Shown in pieces: positions 9,072 to 19,023 of a stretch of DNA of 64,000 nt (position 1 is the stretch's first letter; each line of letters opens with the position of its first letter). Position numbers and translations under genes: made by a program. The notes beneath the pieces were generated by a model. The model was not told the origin of the DNA. It saw only the letters and a list, made by a program, of their open reading frames with translations, and searched no databases. Source of the DNA: Caballeronia concitans (GTDB taxonomy: Bacteria > Pseudomonadota > Gammaproteobacteria > Burkholderiales > Burkholderiaceae); NCBI RefSeq assembly GCF_001544615.1, contig NZ_FCNV02000001.1:310001-374000 (forward strand), read 5' to 3'.

Positions 9072-9704
9072 ATGACGTACGCGGTAAAGGAAATCTTCTA
9101 CACGTTGCAGGGCGAGGGCGCGAACGCCGGGCGCCCGGCCGTGTTCTGCCGCTTCGCCGGCTGCAACCTCTGGTCGGGACGCGAGGAAGACCGCGCGGAC
9201 GCGGTGTGCCGCTTTTGCGATACGGATTTCGTCGGCACCGACGGCGAGAACGGCGGCAAGTACAAAACGCCTGCGGAACTCGTTGCGAAGATCGCATCGC
9301 TGTGGCCGGAAGGCGCGGCGCACAAGTTCGTCGTCTGCACGGGCGGCGAGCCGATGCTCCAGATCGATCAGCCTTTCGTCGACGCGCTGCACGAGGCGGG
9401 CTTCGAAATGGCGATCGAAACGAACGGTTCGATGCCGGTGCTCGAGAGCATCGACTGGATTTGCGTGAGCCCGAAGGCGGACGCGCCGCTCGTCGTCACG
9501 AAGGGCAACGAGCTGAAAGTGGTCGTGCCACAGGACAACCAGCGCCTGGCCGAGTACGAAAAGCTCGACTTCGAGTACTTCCTCGTGCAGCCGATGGACG
9601 GCCCGTCGCGCGACATCAACACGAAGCTCGCGATCGACTGGTGCAAGCGGCATCCGAAGTGGCGCCTGTCGATGCAGACGCACAAATACCTGAATATCCC
9701 CTGA
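9072..9704 (+). CDS. queE: 7-carboxy-7-deazaguanine synthase QueE
   Basis: Radical-SAM enzyme that contracts 6-carboxytetrahydropterin to 7-carboxy-7-deazaguanine. The 210-residue protein shows a cluster motif with 14 residues between the first and second Cys and two before the third (C-x14-C-x2-C, starting in FAGCNLW and ending in CRFCDTDF). This spacing, unlike the usual radical-SAM CX3CX2C, is the form known from Burkholderia QueE. GGEPMLQ is the SAM-binding GGE region. Middle gene of the que group. Confidence 0.96.
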   Translation: MTYAVKEIFYTLQGEGANAGRPAVFCRFAGCNLWSGREEDRADAVCRFCDTDFVGTDGENGGKYKTPAELVAKIASLWPEGAAHKFVVCTGGEPMLQIDQPFVDALHEAGFEMAIETNGSMPVLESIDWICVSPKADAPLVVTKGNELKVVVPQDNQRLAEYEKLDFEYFLVQPMDGPSRDINTKLAIDWCKRHPKWRLSMQTHKYLNIP

Positions 9705-9721
9705 AAGACGATCGAGCCGAC

Positions 9722-10168
9722 GTGCAGACGATTACCCGAAAACTCGAATTCGATGCGGGCCACCGCATCCCCGATCACCGCAGCCAGTGCCGCAACCTGC
9801 ACGGGCATCGTTACGTGCTCGAGATCACGCTGCAAGGCGACCTCGTCGATACGGAAGGCGCGCCGGATCGCGGCATGGTCATGGACTTCGCCGACGTGAA
9901 GTCGCTGGCGATGGAGCATCTCGTCAACAAGTGGGATCACGCGTTCATCGTCTATGAAGGCGATGCCAAAGTGCGCGAATTCCTCGCGTCGCTCGCGGAT
10001 CACAAGACCGTGGTCTTCGACCGCATTCCGACCGTGGAAAACATGGCGGCGGTCGCGTTCCGCATTCTCGCCGACGTCTACGACGCGCATTACGGCGTGA
10101 ATCTCAAGCTCAAGCGCCTGCGTCTCTACGAAACGCCGAACTGCTGGGCCGACGTCGAGCGCGAATAA
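9722..10168 (+). CDS. queD: 6-carboxy-5,6,7,8-tetrahydropterin synthase QueD
   Basis: Makes 6-carboxytetrahydropterin from dihydroneopterin triphosphate, the step before QueE. The GTG at 9722 gives 148 residues, the usual size; the frame stays open upstream but that part reads over queE and is not coding. Zinc-binding histidines are visible in FDAGHRI and LHGHRY, the catalytic Cys in SQCRNLHGH, and the conserved Glu in LYETPN. Lies 17 bases after queE. Confidence 0.94.
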   Translation: MQTITRKLEFDAGHRIPDHRSQCRNLHGHRYVLEITLQGDLVDTEGAPDRGMVMDFADVKSLAMEHLVNKWDHAFIVYEGDAKVREFLASLADHKTVVFDRIPTVENMAAVAFRILADVYDAHYGVNLKLKRLRLYETPNCWADVERE

Positions 10169-10330
10169 GCACGCGAACACGGTATGATCGCCCGGTGAGT
10201 CGCCTGTTCGGGCGGCCGCATCCTCTTGCATGAGACCAACTTCGGTCGACAAGAAACGGAGCGCGAGCATGCCGTCATCCTTCACGTCGTTCCTCGCATC
10301 GCGCGCACGTCCTTTTCAGGGAGCCGCGCG

Positions 10331-11113
10331 ATGAGCACCTTCACCAATACCCTCAAGCAGCGCTTTCGCGAACCCGGTCCGCTCTTCGGACTGTGGCTTT
10401 CGCTATGCAGCGCCGATGCCGCCGAAGCGCTCGCGCACGCGGGCTTCGACTGGCTGTGCATCGACATGGAGCACTCGCCGAACGATAGCCGCGATGTCGT
10501 CGAGCAGCTTCGCGCGATCGCGGCGGCGCATTTGCCGACCGAGCCGATCGTGCGCGTGCCGTTCGCCGAAGGCTGGCTCGTCAAGCGCGTGCTCGATGCA
10601 GGCGCGCGCACGCTGATGTTTCCGAACGTGCAATCGGCGGAAGACGCCGCGCGCGTCGTACGGCTCACGCAGTATCCGACCGAGGCGCAACTCGACGGAC
10701 TGCGCGGCGTCGCGGGCGCGGTGCGCGCGGCGGCATACGGTATGCGGCGCGATTACGTGTCGGGCGCGAACGCGCAGGTCGCGACGATCGTTCAGATCGA
10801 ATCGGTCGCCGCGCTCGAAGCCGTCGATGAAATCGCCGCGACGCCGGGCGTCGATTGCCTGTTCATCGGCCCGGCGGATCTCGCCGCGAGTCTCGGCCAT
10901 CTCGGCGACGCGAAGCATCCCGACGTCAACGCGGCCATCCAGAAAATCGCGGATGCGGCCGAGCGCGCGGGCATCGCGAGCGGCATTTTCGCGCTCGATG
11001 TCGCCAGCGCGCGGCAGTACGCGCAGGCGGGCATCAAGCTCGTGTCGATCGCGGCCGATGTGATGTGGCTGCTGAAGGCGACGCGGCAGGCGTTGCAGGA
11101 GGCGAGAGCATGA
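10331..11113 (+). CDS. HpcH/HpaI family aldolase
   Basis: Class II pyruvate-dependent aldolase of the 4-hydroxy-2-oxo-acid/citrate lyase beta family (260 residues from ATG 10331, preceded by AGGGAG). Visible motifs are CIDMEHS (metal-site start), the metal Glu in IVQIES, and GPADLAASLG with the metal Asp. The likely reaction is reversible cleavage of a 2-keto-3-deoxy sugar acid or hydroxy-oxo diacid to pyruvate and an aldehyde; the exact substrate is not determinable. Its stop overlaps the start of the next gene. Confidence 0.88.
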   Translation: MSTFTNTLKQRFREPGPLFGLWLSLCSADAAEALAHAGFDWLCIDMEHSPNDSRDVVEQLRAIAAAHLPTEPIVRVPFAEGWLVKRVLDAGARTLMFPNVQSAEDAARVVRLTQYPTEAQLDGLRGVAGAVRAAAYGMRRDYVSGANAQVATIVQIESVAALEAVDEIAATPGVDCLFIGPADLAASLGHLGDAKHPDVNAAIQKIADAAERAGIASGIFALDVASARQYAQAGIKLVSIAADVMWLLKATRQALQEARA

Positions 11114-11796
11114 AAAGCGCATGGCGTGGCGGCGCGGTGGCGGTAACGGCCGCGCTGTGTTTCCTGGGCGGCGGCGCGTACGCACAGGGCGCGCTCAAGG
11201 CCACGGATCTGGCGACGCAAAACGCCGTCGCCGATTACAACGCGGGCAACTTCGTCGCCGCGCGCTCGGAGTTTCGTCGTGCGGCGGAAAAGGGCAGCCG
11301 GCTCGCCGAGTTCAATTACGCGATGATGCTGCTCAACGGCGAAGGCGGCGCGGCGGACGTCGACGAAGGCAAGAAATGGCTGCGCCGCGCCGCCGACGCC
11401 AACATGACGCACGCGCAGTACGTCTACGGCAAGATGTATGACGACGGCCAGTTCGTGGAGAAGGACCCGGCGGAGGCGCATCGATGGTTCCTGCGCGCGG
11501 CCAGTCAAGGACACGTGCAGGCGGAACTGGCGCTCGCGAATCAGTTTCTCGATGGTCGCGGCACCGCGCGCGACAATACGCAGGCGTTCGCCTGGTACAA
11601 GAAAGCCGCGCAGGGCGGCGACATGACGGCGCAATACGTCGCGGGATCGTTCTACGAGCGCGGCGGCGATGGCGTCGAACGCAATCTCAACGTGGCGCGC
11701 GCGTATTACGCAGCCGCCGCCGCTCAGGGCGATCCGGCCGCGAAGCTGAAATACCAGCAATTGAGCGCGGAACTGGAGCGGCAAAAACCGCAATAA
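11110..11796 (+). CDS. Exported Sel1-repeat protein
   Basis: A 228-residue protein with a signal peptide (hydrophobic stretch then GAYAQG) followed by five or six Sel1-like (TPR-type) repeats, for example AEFNYAMMLLNGEG, AQYVYGKMYDDGQ and AELALANQFLDGRG. Such periplasmic repeat proteins act as protein-protein interaction scaffolds. It starts in an ATGA overlap with the aldolase stop, so the two are co-translated, although no functional link is obvious. Confidence 0.85.
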   Translation: MKSAWRGGAVAVTAALCFLGGGAYAQGALKATDLATQNAVADYNAGNFVAARSEFRRAAEKGSRLAEFNYAMMLLNGEGGAADVDEGKKWLRRAADANMTHAQYVYGKMYDDGQFVEKDPAEAHRWFLRAASQGHVQAELALANQFLDGRGTARDNTQAFAWYKKAAQGGDMTAQYVAGSFYERGGDGVERNLNVARAYYAAAAAQGDPAAKLKYQQLSAELERQKPQ

Positions 11797-11808
11797 GCGG
11801 CATCGGAA

Positions 11809-11843
11809 TAAAAAAACCGCGGTCGAGGCCGCGGTTCTTTTTT
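11809..11843. terminator. Bidirectional terminator between the Sel1 gene and rodA
   Basis: Eight-base-pair stem AACCGCGG / CCGCGGTT (11815-11822 with 11829-11836) flanked by an A run on the left and a T run on the right, so it can stop transcripts from both convergent genes. Confidence 0.9.
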
Positions 11844-11860
11844 GGTGGCTGCGAGAAACG

Positions 11861-13021
11861 TCAACTCTGCATCAGACGCTTCTGCCGCGCGACGCTCATG
11901 ATGAGGCCGACCGCGACGCCGAGCGTCGTGAGCGCGGTGCCACCGTAGCTCATGAACGGCAGCGGGACGCCGACGACCGGCAAAATCCCGCTCACCATGC
12001 CGATGTTCACGAACGCGTAGGTGAAGAACGCGAGCGTGAGCGATCCGGCCAATAATCGCCCGAAGAAGGTTGCGCCGTTCGCCGCGATATACAGCCCGCG
12101 CGCGATCAGCGCCATGTAGAGGAAGAGCAGCACGAGTCCGCCCGCGAGCCCGAATTCCTCGGAGAACACGGCGAAGATGAAGTCCGTGTGCTTCTCGGGG
12201 ATGAATTCGAGGTGCGCCTGCGTGCCCTTGAGCCAGCCCTTGCCGAGCGTGCCGCCGGAGCCGATCGCGATCACCGCCTGAATGGTATGGAAGCCTTTGC
12301 CGAGCGGATCGGACGTCGGGTCCAGCAGCGTGCAGATGCGATGCTTTTGGTAATCGTGCATCAGCGGCCAGTTCACTTCCGGCTGGCAGATGCGGTCCTG
12401 GAACACGGCGACGCTCGCCACCACGATCACCGCTGCCGCGAGCACCGGCACGATCAGCTTGAAACTCAGGCCCGCGAAATAAATGACGAACACGCCCGCC
12501 GCGAACACGAGCACCGCCGTGCCCAGGTCCGGCTGCTTCGCGATCAAGGCGACGGGCAGCATCAGAATCACGAAGCCGACGACGTAATCCCACCAGCGAA
12601 TGTTGCCCTCGCGCCGCTGGTAGTACCACGCGAGCATCAGCGGCATGGCGATCTTCATGATCTCCGAAGGCTGAATCACCACGCCGACGTTCAGCCAGCG
12701 TTTCGCGCCCTTGCGCGTCAGCCCGAACGCGGCGACGGCCACGAGCAGCGCGACGCCCACGGTGTAGAGCGGCACCGCGAAGCGCATCAGCGTCTGCGGC
12801 GGAATGTTCGCGAGCACCCACATCAGGCCGAACGTTAGCATGATGTTGCGCAACTGGTCCTCCACGCGGCCCGGCATGTCGAGACTCGCGCTGTACAGCG
12901 TGACGATACCCACGCACAGCAGCAGAAAAACGATCAGCGCGAGCGGGCGATCGAAGCCCGCGAACATGCGCTTCGCGCGCTCGATCCAGGCGTGCTTGTC
13001 GAATTGCAAATGCAGTTGCAT
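11861..13021 (-). CDS. rodA: Rod-shape peptidoglycan glycosyltransferase RodA
   Basis: SEDS-family polymerase that builds glycan strands with PBP2 in the elongasome. The 386-residue protein has about ten membrane segments, the catalytic-region motif AKQPDLGTA, and the C-terminal GVPLPFMSYGGTA signature. The ATG at 13021 is chosen because the frame further upstream reads across the mrdA tail as Arg-rich nonsense. It starts 10 bases after the mrdA stop, so the pair is surely co-transcribed. Confidence 0.96.
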   Translation of the reverse strand: MQLHLQFDKHAWIERAKRMFAGFDRPLALIVFLLLCVGIVTLYSASLDMPGRVEDQLRNIMLTFGLMWVLANIPPQTLMRFAVPLYTVGVALLVAVAAFGLTRKGAKRWLNVGVVIQPSEIMKIAMPLMLAWYYQRREGNIRWWDYVVGFVILMLPVALIAKQPDLGTAVLVFAAGVFVIYFAGLSFKLIVPVLAAAVIVVASVAVFQDRICQPEVNWPLMHDYQKHRICTLLDPTSDPLGKGFHTIQAVIAIGSGGTLGKGWLKGTQAHLEFIPEKHTDFIFAVFSEEFGLAGGLVLLFLYMALIARGLYIAANGATFFGRLLAGSLTLAFFTYAFVNIGMVSGILPVVGVPLPFMSYGGTALTTLGVAVGLIMSVARQKRLMQS

Positions 13022-13031
13022 GCCGATTTCC

Positions 13032-15329
13032 TTATTCGTCGATGCCGCCGGTCGGCACGAAAGTGCGTACGCCGTCGTTGCCGGGGCCGCGCGCCATCGT
13101 GGGCGAAGGCTCGGCCGGCGCGTTCTTCTGACCGCGCTTGCGGGCGGGCGCGGGCGTGGCCGACGACGCAGGCAGCGCAGCAGACGGCGCGGACGCCGCT
13201 TTCGGCTTCGCACCCGCCGATCCCGCCGCCGCCGCCGACGACGCCGGAACGGGAGGCGCTGAAGCCGCCTTCGCGACCGCCGGGTTCGAAGCGGCCGAAG
13301 GCGAGAACGCCGCCGACTGATTCGCAACCGATGCCGGCAGCGCCGCCGCAGCGGGCGATTGCGTGCCGCCGATCACGGGCAGTCCGGCGTCTTCGGTGGC
13401 GGACGCGGCGGCTGCGACGGCGGCCGCTTCAGCGCCCGGCTTCATGCGATCCACGAGGTAGTAATCGAGCACCTTGCGCGCGATCGGCCCGGCCGATTCC
13501 GCGCCCCAGCCGCCGTTTTCGACGATCAGCGCAAGCGCGATCTTCGGCTGCTCCGCCGGCGCGAACGCGATGAACAGCGCGTGATCGCGCAGATGCTCGG
13601 CGGTTGCGTGCCCGCGATAGTTCGCGCCCTGCAGCGAATAAACCTGCGCCGTACCAGTCTTGCCCGCCGCGAGATATTGCGCGCCGGCAAACACCTTGGC
13701 CGCCGTGCCGTTCGTGATGACGCCTTCCATCGCGCGCTTGATGAAATCGACGTCCTGCTGGCGCACCGGAATCTTGTCGCTCGGATCGCGCACCACGGTG
13801 CGTTCAGCCTTGGTGATCGGATTTTCGATATCGCGCACGAGGTGCGGCTTCATCACGACGCCGTTGTTCGCGAGCGTCGCCGTGGCGTGCGCGAGCTGCA
13901 GGATGGTGAACGAGTTGTACCCCTGCCCGATGCCCAGACTGATGGTTTCGCCTTCGTACCAGCGCTGTTGTTCGGGCTTGCGATACGCCTTGCGCTTCCA
14001 TTCCGTCGACGGAAGAATGCCGCGCGCCTCGCCCGCGATATCGATGCCGGTAATCTGCCCGAAGCCCCACGGCTTCATGAAGCCGGCCATCGCATTGACG
14101 CCGAGATCGTGCGCGAGCATGTAGAAGTACGTGTCGTTGGATACGACGATCGCGCGGTTCATGTCCACCCAGCCCTGACCGGAACGCACGTCGTTGCGGA
14201 ACGTGTGACCGCCGAACGTGTACGAACCGGGATCCTGGAAGCCCCAGCCCGGCGTGCGCTTGTGCAGCGTGAGCGCGGCGAGCGCCATGAACGGCTTGTA
14301 GGTCGAGCCCGGCGGATACGTGCCGTGCAACGGACGATTCAAGAGCGGATGATCCGGCGAATTGTTGAGCGCGTCCCACGTCTGCTGGTCGATGCCGTCG
14401 ACGAAGGAGTTCGGATCGAAGCTCGGCGCGGACACGAACGCGAGGACATCGCCCGTGGAAGGCTCGATTGCGACGAGCGCGCCGCGCTTGCCCGCGAACG
14501 CCTGCTCGGCCACCTGCTGCAAACCGATATCCAGCGACAGCACGAGATTGTTGCCGGGCGTCGCCTGCGTGCGCGACATCGTGCGCACGGGCCGGCCGCC
14601 CGCCGTGACTTCGACTTCCTCGAAACCGGTCACGCCGTGCAGCTCCGTCTCGTAACTCTGCTCGACGCCGATCTTGCCGACGTAATCCGTGCCCTTGTAG
14701 TTGTTCGCGTCCAGACGCGGATCGTAGTGATCGGAATTCGCGTCGTTGGCGTCGCTCGCATCGTCGATGCGTTCCTGGTCGCGCTGCGAAATGCGCCCGA
14801 TGTAGCCGATCACGTGCGCGGCCGTCGTGCCGAGCGGATATTGGCGGAACAGGCGCGCGCGCACTTCGACGCCGGGAAAGCGGAAGCGCTGCGCCGTGAA
14901 CTTGGCGACTTCTTCGTCGGTGAGGCGCGTGCGGATCGGCAGGCTCTCGAAATTCTTCGAATCCTCGAGCAGCTTCTTGAAACGCCGGCGATCCCGCGCA
15001 TCGACGGGAATGACCTGCGAAATGTTGTCGATGACTTCGTCGAGCGTGCCGTTGATCTTCGACGGCGTGATTTCGAGCGTGTACGCGGAATAGTTCTTCG
15101 CGAGCACCACGCCGTTGCGGTCGGTGATGATGCCGCGGTTCGGCACGATCGGCGCAACGGAGATGCGGTTTTCGTTCGCTTGCAGCGAGTATTTGCTGAA
15201 GTGCCAGACCTGCAGATAGAGAAAGCGCAGGCCGATCAGCCCGAAGCAGACGAACACGAACAGTCCCGCCGCCGCGACGCGCAAGCGGAACTTCGACAAC
15301 TGTTGCTCGGTGTTCTTGATTTCGGTCAT
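13032..15329 (-). CDS. mrdA: Penicillin-binding protein 2 (elongasome transpeptidase)
   Basis: Cross-links peptidoglycan during cell elongation. Residues 15-40 form the single membrane anchor; a pedestal domain follows, then the transpeptidase with SxxK (GSTYKPF, near residue 340), SxN (SND, near 397) and KTG (GKTGTA, near 556). At 765 residues it is about 130 longer than E. coli PBP2 because of an Ala/Ser/Pro/Lys-rich C-terminal tail after about residue 640, and it has an Asp/Asn-rich insert (about residues 190-210) in the pedestal. Part of mreB-mreC-mreD-mrdA-rodA. Confidence 0.96.
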   Translation of the reverse strand: MTEIKNTEQQLSKFRLRVAAAGLFVFVCFGLIGLRFLYLQVWHFSKYSLQANENRISVAPIVPNRGIITDRNGVVLAKNYSAYTLEITPSKINGTLDEVIDNISQVIPVDARDRRRFKKLLEDSKNFESLPIRTRLTDEEVAKFTAQRFRFPGVEVRARLFRQYPLGTTAAHVIGYIGRISQRDQERIDDASDANDANSDHYDPRLDANNYKGTDYVGKIGVEQSYETELHGVTGFEEVEVTAGGRPVRTMSRTQATPGNNLVLSLDIGLQQVAEQAFAGKRGALVAIEPSTGDVLAFVSAPSFDPNSFVDGIDQQTWDALNNSPDHPLLNRPLHGTYPPGSTYKPFMALAALTLHKRTPGWGFQDPGSYTFGGHTFRNDVRSGQGWVDMNRAIVVSNDTYFYMLAHDLGVNAMAGFMKPWGFGQITGIDIAGEARGILPSTEWKRKAYRKPEQQRWYEGETISLGIGQGYNSFTILQLAHATATLANNGVVMKPHLVRDIENPITKAERTVVRDPSDKIPVRQQDVDFIKRAMEGVITNGTAAKVFAGAQYLAAGKTGTAQVYSLQGANYRGHATAEHLRDHALFIAFAPAEQPKIALALIVENGGWGAESAGPIARKVLDYYLVDRMKPGAEAAAVAAAASATEDAGLPVIGGTQSPAAAALPASVANQSAAFSPSAASNPAVAKAASAPPVPASSAAAAGSAGAKPKAASAPSAALPASSATPAPARKRGQKNAPAEPSPTMARGPGNDGVRTFVPTGGIDE

Positions 15330-15418
15330 GCAGGTTTCGCGAGTTTTCGCGATCTATCGCGATTCAAGTGTAGTCCGCGCGCGGGCGTTCATACGCCCTT
15401 CGATGCGCGCGGCGGCGC

Positions 15419-15931
15419 TCAGATGGGGCGCGTGTCGTCGGGATCGGCTGCGCGCCGTTGCGGCATGAGCAGCAGGAAACTCGCGACGGGCCAAAGCAGC
15501 GCTTCGACGAATCCGTTCACGAGATAGCTCCAGCCGGGAAACGCGGCGCCCGTCATCAGGCGGATCACGAACGGCACGAGATGCGCGCCGATCAAAAGCG
15601 GTGCGACGACGAACATCTGCACGGGCAGCGACATCCACAGCACCCGCCGATGAATGGTGATCGCGCCATAGGACAACAGCGTGTACGCGAGCGCGTGTTC
15701 GCCGAGCAGGTTTGCATTGTGGACGTCCATCAGGAGCCCGAGCAGAAACGCGATGCCCATGCCGACCTTGCGCGGCTGCTGCACGTTCCAGAACAACAGC
15801 ACGAGCGCGACGAAATCCGGCACGCCGACGAGCCGGCCCCAGGGCACCAGATTCAGCAGAAACGCGGCGGCGAGGCTGAACGTGATGAAGTAGGGATTGA
15901 CCGGCTGAAGAATGTACTGCGGGCGGTTCAT
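15419..15931 (-). CDS. mreD: Rod-shape-determining protein MreD
   Basis: A 170-residue inner-membrane protein with five or six hydrophobic segments, part of the MreBCD complex. The start ATG at 15931 lies in an ATGA overlap with the mreC stop; the frame is open further upstream only because of the repetitive mreC tail. It ends 89 bases before mrdA begins. Confidence 0.94.
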   Translation of the reverse strand: MNRPQYILQPVNPYFITFSLAAAFLLNLVPWGRLVGVPDFVALVLLFWNVQQPRKVGMGIAFLLGLLMDVHNANLLGEHALAYTLLSYGAITIHRRVLWMSLPVQMFVVAPLLIGAHLVPFVIRLMTGAAFPGWSYLVNGFVEALLWPVASFLLLMPQRRAADPDDTRPI

Positions 15932-17043
15932 CGCGCGGCTCCCGATGATGCGGGCTTCGGCACGTGCGCCTTGCGAGTGTGTTTTGCCGCCGCCGCGCCG
16001 GATGCCGCCTTGGGCGCTGCAGGTTTCGCCGCGGGCGTTGCAGCCGCCGCCGCGCTTGCCGGAGCCGGAGCCGATGCACCCGCAGGCGCCGATGCACCGC
16101 TCGCGCCAGCCGCCGCAGCCGCCTTGGGCGCGGACTTCTTCTTGCCCTTGTTTTCCTTCGCTTCCTTGGCCGCAGCGGCCGCTTCGACTTCGATAGGATT
16201 CGGCGGCACGTTCACGTTGTAATGCAGCACGAGGAGTTGACGCGCGCCGCGCACCGCCGCGATCGGCACGCACACGACGCGCGCGAAAGCCGTATCCGCC
16301 TGCTTGTCCACGCGCAGCACCTTCGCGACCGCGAGCCCCGGCGGATAGACGCCGTCGAGCCCGCTCGTGACGAGCTGATCGCCCACTTGCACGTCCGCGC
16401 TGATCGGCACGAAACGAAGATCGAGCGTGTCGCCCTTCGGCGTGCCGTAGATGACGCTGCGCAGCCCCGTTCGCGCGATCTGCACGGGAATGGCCTGATC
16501 CTTGTCGCTCAGAAGCGTGACTTCGGATTGCATCGGGAACACGCGCGTCACCTGGCCGATCACGCCTTCTTCGTCGACGACCGGCGCGCCGTCCTGGATG
16601 CCTTGCTGCGAACCCTTGCCGATCACGACCTTCTGCGTGAACGGGTCACGCGTGTCGTACTGGATTTCGGCAGGCGTGGTCTGCGTTGTCGCGCGCGACT
16701 GCAGATTCAGCAGCGCTCGCAAATGCGCGTTTTCGATCGCAAGTTGCGCGGCATCGCCCGCCTTCAGGGACAGTTCGAGATTCTTGTCCGCGAGCTTGCG
16801 GTTTTCGCTGCGCAGGCTCGCGCTGGTCACGGCCAGATCCGCCGCGCCCATGAAGATGTCGCGCGGCACGAGCGCCGCGCGCTGCAACGGATAAAGCCCC
16901 GCGCCTAAGATTCCGCGCACGATTTCGAGCGTATTGAAGCGAGCATCCGAGACGAGCAGTGCAATGGCGAGCACCACGAAAAAGATCAGGCGCGCAAGCG
17001 CGGAAGGGCCTTGCTTGAAAAGTGGCGGCGGACTGTATTCCAT
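15928..17043 (-). CDS. mreC: Rod-shape-determining protein MreC
   Basis: Periplasmic scaffold that links MreB to the peptidoglycan enzymes. The 371-residue protein has a membrane anchor near residues 15-35, a coiled-coil stretch (about 70-115) and the beta-barrel core (about 120-280, with GVYPPGLAVAKV). The last 90 residues are Ala/Lys/Pro-rich low complexity, not part of the known fold. Stop codon overlaps the mreD start. Confidence 0.95.
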   Translation of the reverse strand: MEYSPPPLFKQGPSALARLIFFVVLAIALLVSDARFNTLEIVRGILGAGLYPLQRAALVPRDIFMGAADLAVTSASLRSENRKLADKNLELSLKAGDAAQLAIENAHLRALLNLQSRATTQTTPAEIQYDTRDPFTQKVVIGKGSQQGIQDGAPVVDEEGVIGQVTRVFPMQSEVTLLSDKDQAIPVQIARTGLRSVIYGTPKGDTLDLRFVPISADVQVGDQLVTSGLDGVYPPGLAVAKVLRVDKQADTAFARVVCVPIAAVRGARQLLVLHYNVNVPPNPIEVEAAAAAKEAKENKGKKKSAPKAAAAAGASGASAPAGASAPAPASAAAAATPAAKPAAPKAASGAAAAKHTRKAHVPKPASSGAAR

Positions 17044-17128
17044 GGTCGGCGCCGAGGGCGTGAGCGGGGTGGATCGATGCTGCAGGCTTTGTCGCTTTTG
17101 GCGGAACCTGCCCTACGCTATTTCGACA

Positions 17129-17153
17129 ACGGCCCGGGCTGATGCCGGGCCGT
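17129..17153 (-). other. Hairpin between mreB and mreC
   Basis: A perfect 9-bp inverted repeat (17129-17137 with 17145-17153, 7-base loop, all but one pair G-C) sits in the 185-base gap between mreB and mreC. On the minus-strand RNA it is not followed by a T run, so it is not a classic terminator; it may pause RNA polymerase or protect the 3' end of a processed mreB message. Confidence 0.6.
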
Positions 17154-17228
17154 GCGCGCGTCGCGTTACGCGGATGCTTTTAGTGTTGCGCCGGCGTCAT
17201 GTCGATTCAAGGACGCCGTATGCAAGGA

Positions 17229-18272
<1,044 letters not shown>

Positions 18273-18503
18273 TCAAAAATCCTGTCTCGCTGGGTAGCCG
18301 TGCCTCGCTAAGAGCGCCGGGGACGGCAGCGGAAAAAATAACGGTTTGCCGGGACGGCGATAAGCCCGCCGTGAGTGCAAATCCGAGCAGAAATCTACCG
18401 CGGAATTGAACGTGCCACGCAAACGTTTCTCGCAAAGCATGGAAGCAAGGAGAAAGCCGCTGACAGGTCGATCCGGATGTGAGTCGAACGTGTAATGATA
18501 CCT

Positions 18504-18509
18504 TATAAT
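18504..18509 (+). promoter_or_regulatory. Candidate -10 box for gatCAB
   Basis: A perfect TATAAT at 18504-18509 in the mreB-gatC divergent region, 140 bases before gatC. No good -35 hexamer is seen 16-18 bases upstream. The rest of the 18273-18649 region shows AT-rich stretches that may hold the mreB promoter on the other strand, but nothing I can assign. Confidence 0.5.
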
Positions 18510-18649
18510 TTGGGGGTTTCTATAGGAAAAGGACGGCACTTTTTGCCATCCACTGCCCCGCTTCGACGGCTTTCCGCCAGGATCGTAACTGTCTGTTGCA
18601 GCGAACCTTTTTGGCGTGCGAGTTGTTCATGTTTTTCTCCGGTGATCCC

Positions 18650-18949
18650 ATGTCTCTGACCCTGACCGACGTTAAACGCATCGCGCATCTGGCGCGGCTC
18701 GAATTGCCCGACGACGAGGCCGAACCGACGCTCGCGCGGCTCAACGATTTCTTCGGTCTCGTCGAGCAGATGCAGGCTGTCGATACGGCCGGCATCGAGC
18801 CGCTCGCGCATCCCATCGACGCGATCGAGGAAGTCGCGCTGCGACTGCGCGACGACGCAGTCTCAGAGCCGGTCGAACGCGAAGAGTTCCAGCGTTCGGC
18901 GCCCGCCGTGCAGGATGGGCTCTATCTGGTGCCAAAAGTGATCGAATAA
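18650..18949 (+). CDS. gatC: Asp/Glu-tRNA(Asn/Gln) amidotransferase subunit C
   Basis: Small stabilising subunit of the GatCAB complex that converts Glu-tRNA(Gln) and Asp-tRNA(Asn) to the amidated forms. The ATG at 18650 gives 99 residues, the usual size, beginning [19 protein letters not shown]; an upstream in-frame ATG (18596) would add 18 atypical residues. The conserved end ([16 protein letters not shown]) is present. First of gatC-gatA-gatB. Confidence 0.95.
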   Translation: MSLTLTDVKRIAHLARLELPDDEAEPTLARLNDFFGLVEQMQAVDTAGIEPLAHPIDAIEEVALRLRDDAVSEPVEREEFQRSAPAVQDGLYLVPKVIE

Positions 18950-19023
18950 GGATCGCCCGGACGCGCGTCGAAACAACGATATTGCGCGCGGCTCGAAGCC
19001 GCCGCGCTCATCAGGGAACTGCA

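Noticed and set aside
13022-13327. N-terminal extension of RodA
   Set aside because: The upstream frame is Arg-rich and reads through the mrdA tail; RodA homologues start near the ATG at 13021.
13359-15527. Very long plus-strand open frame (over 700 codons) opposite mrdA
   Set aside because: It is antisense to a clear PBP2 gene; Arg-rich composition and lack of motifs show it is a by-product of high-GC codon use.
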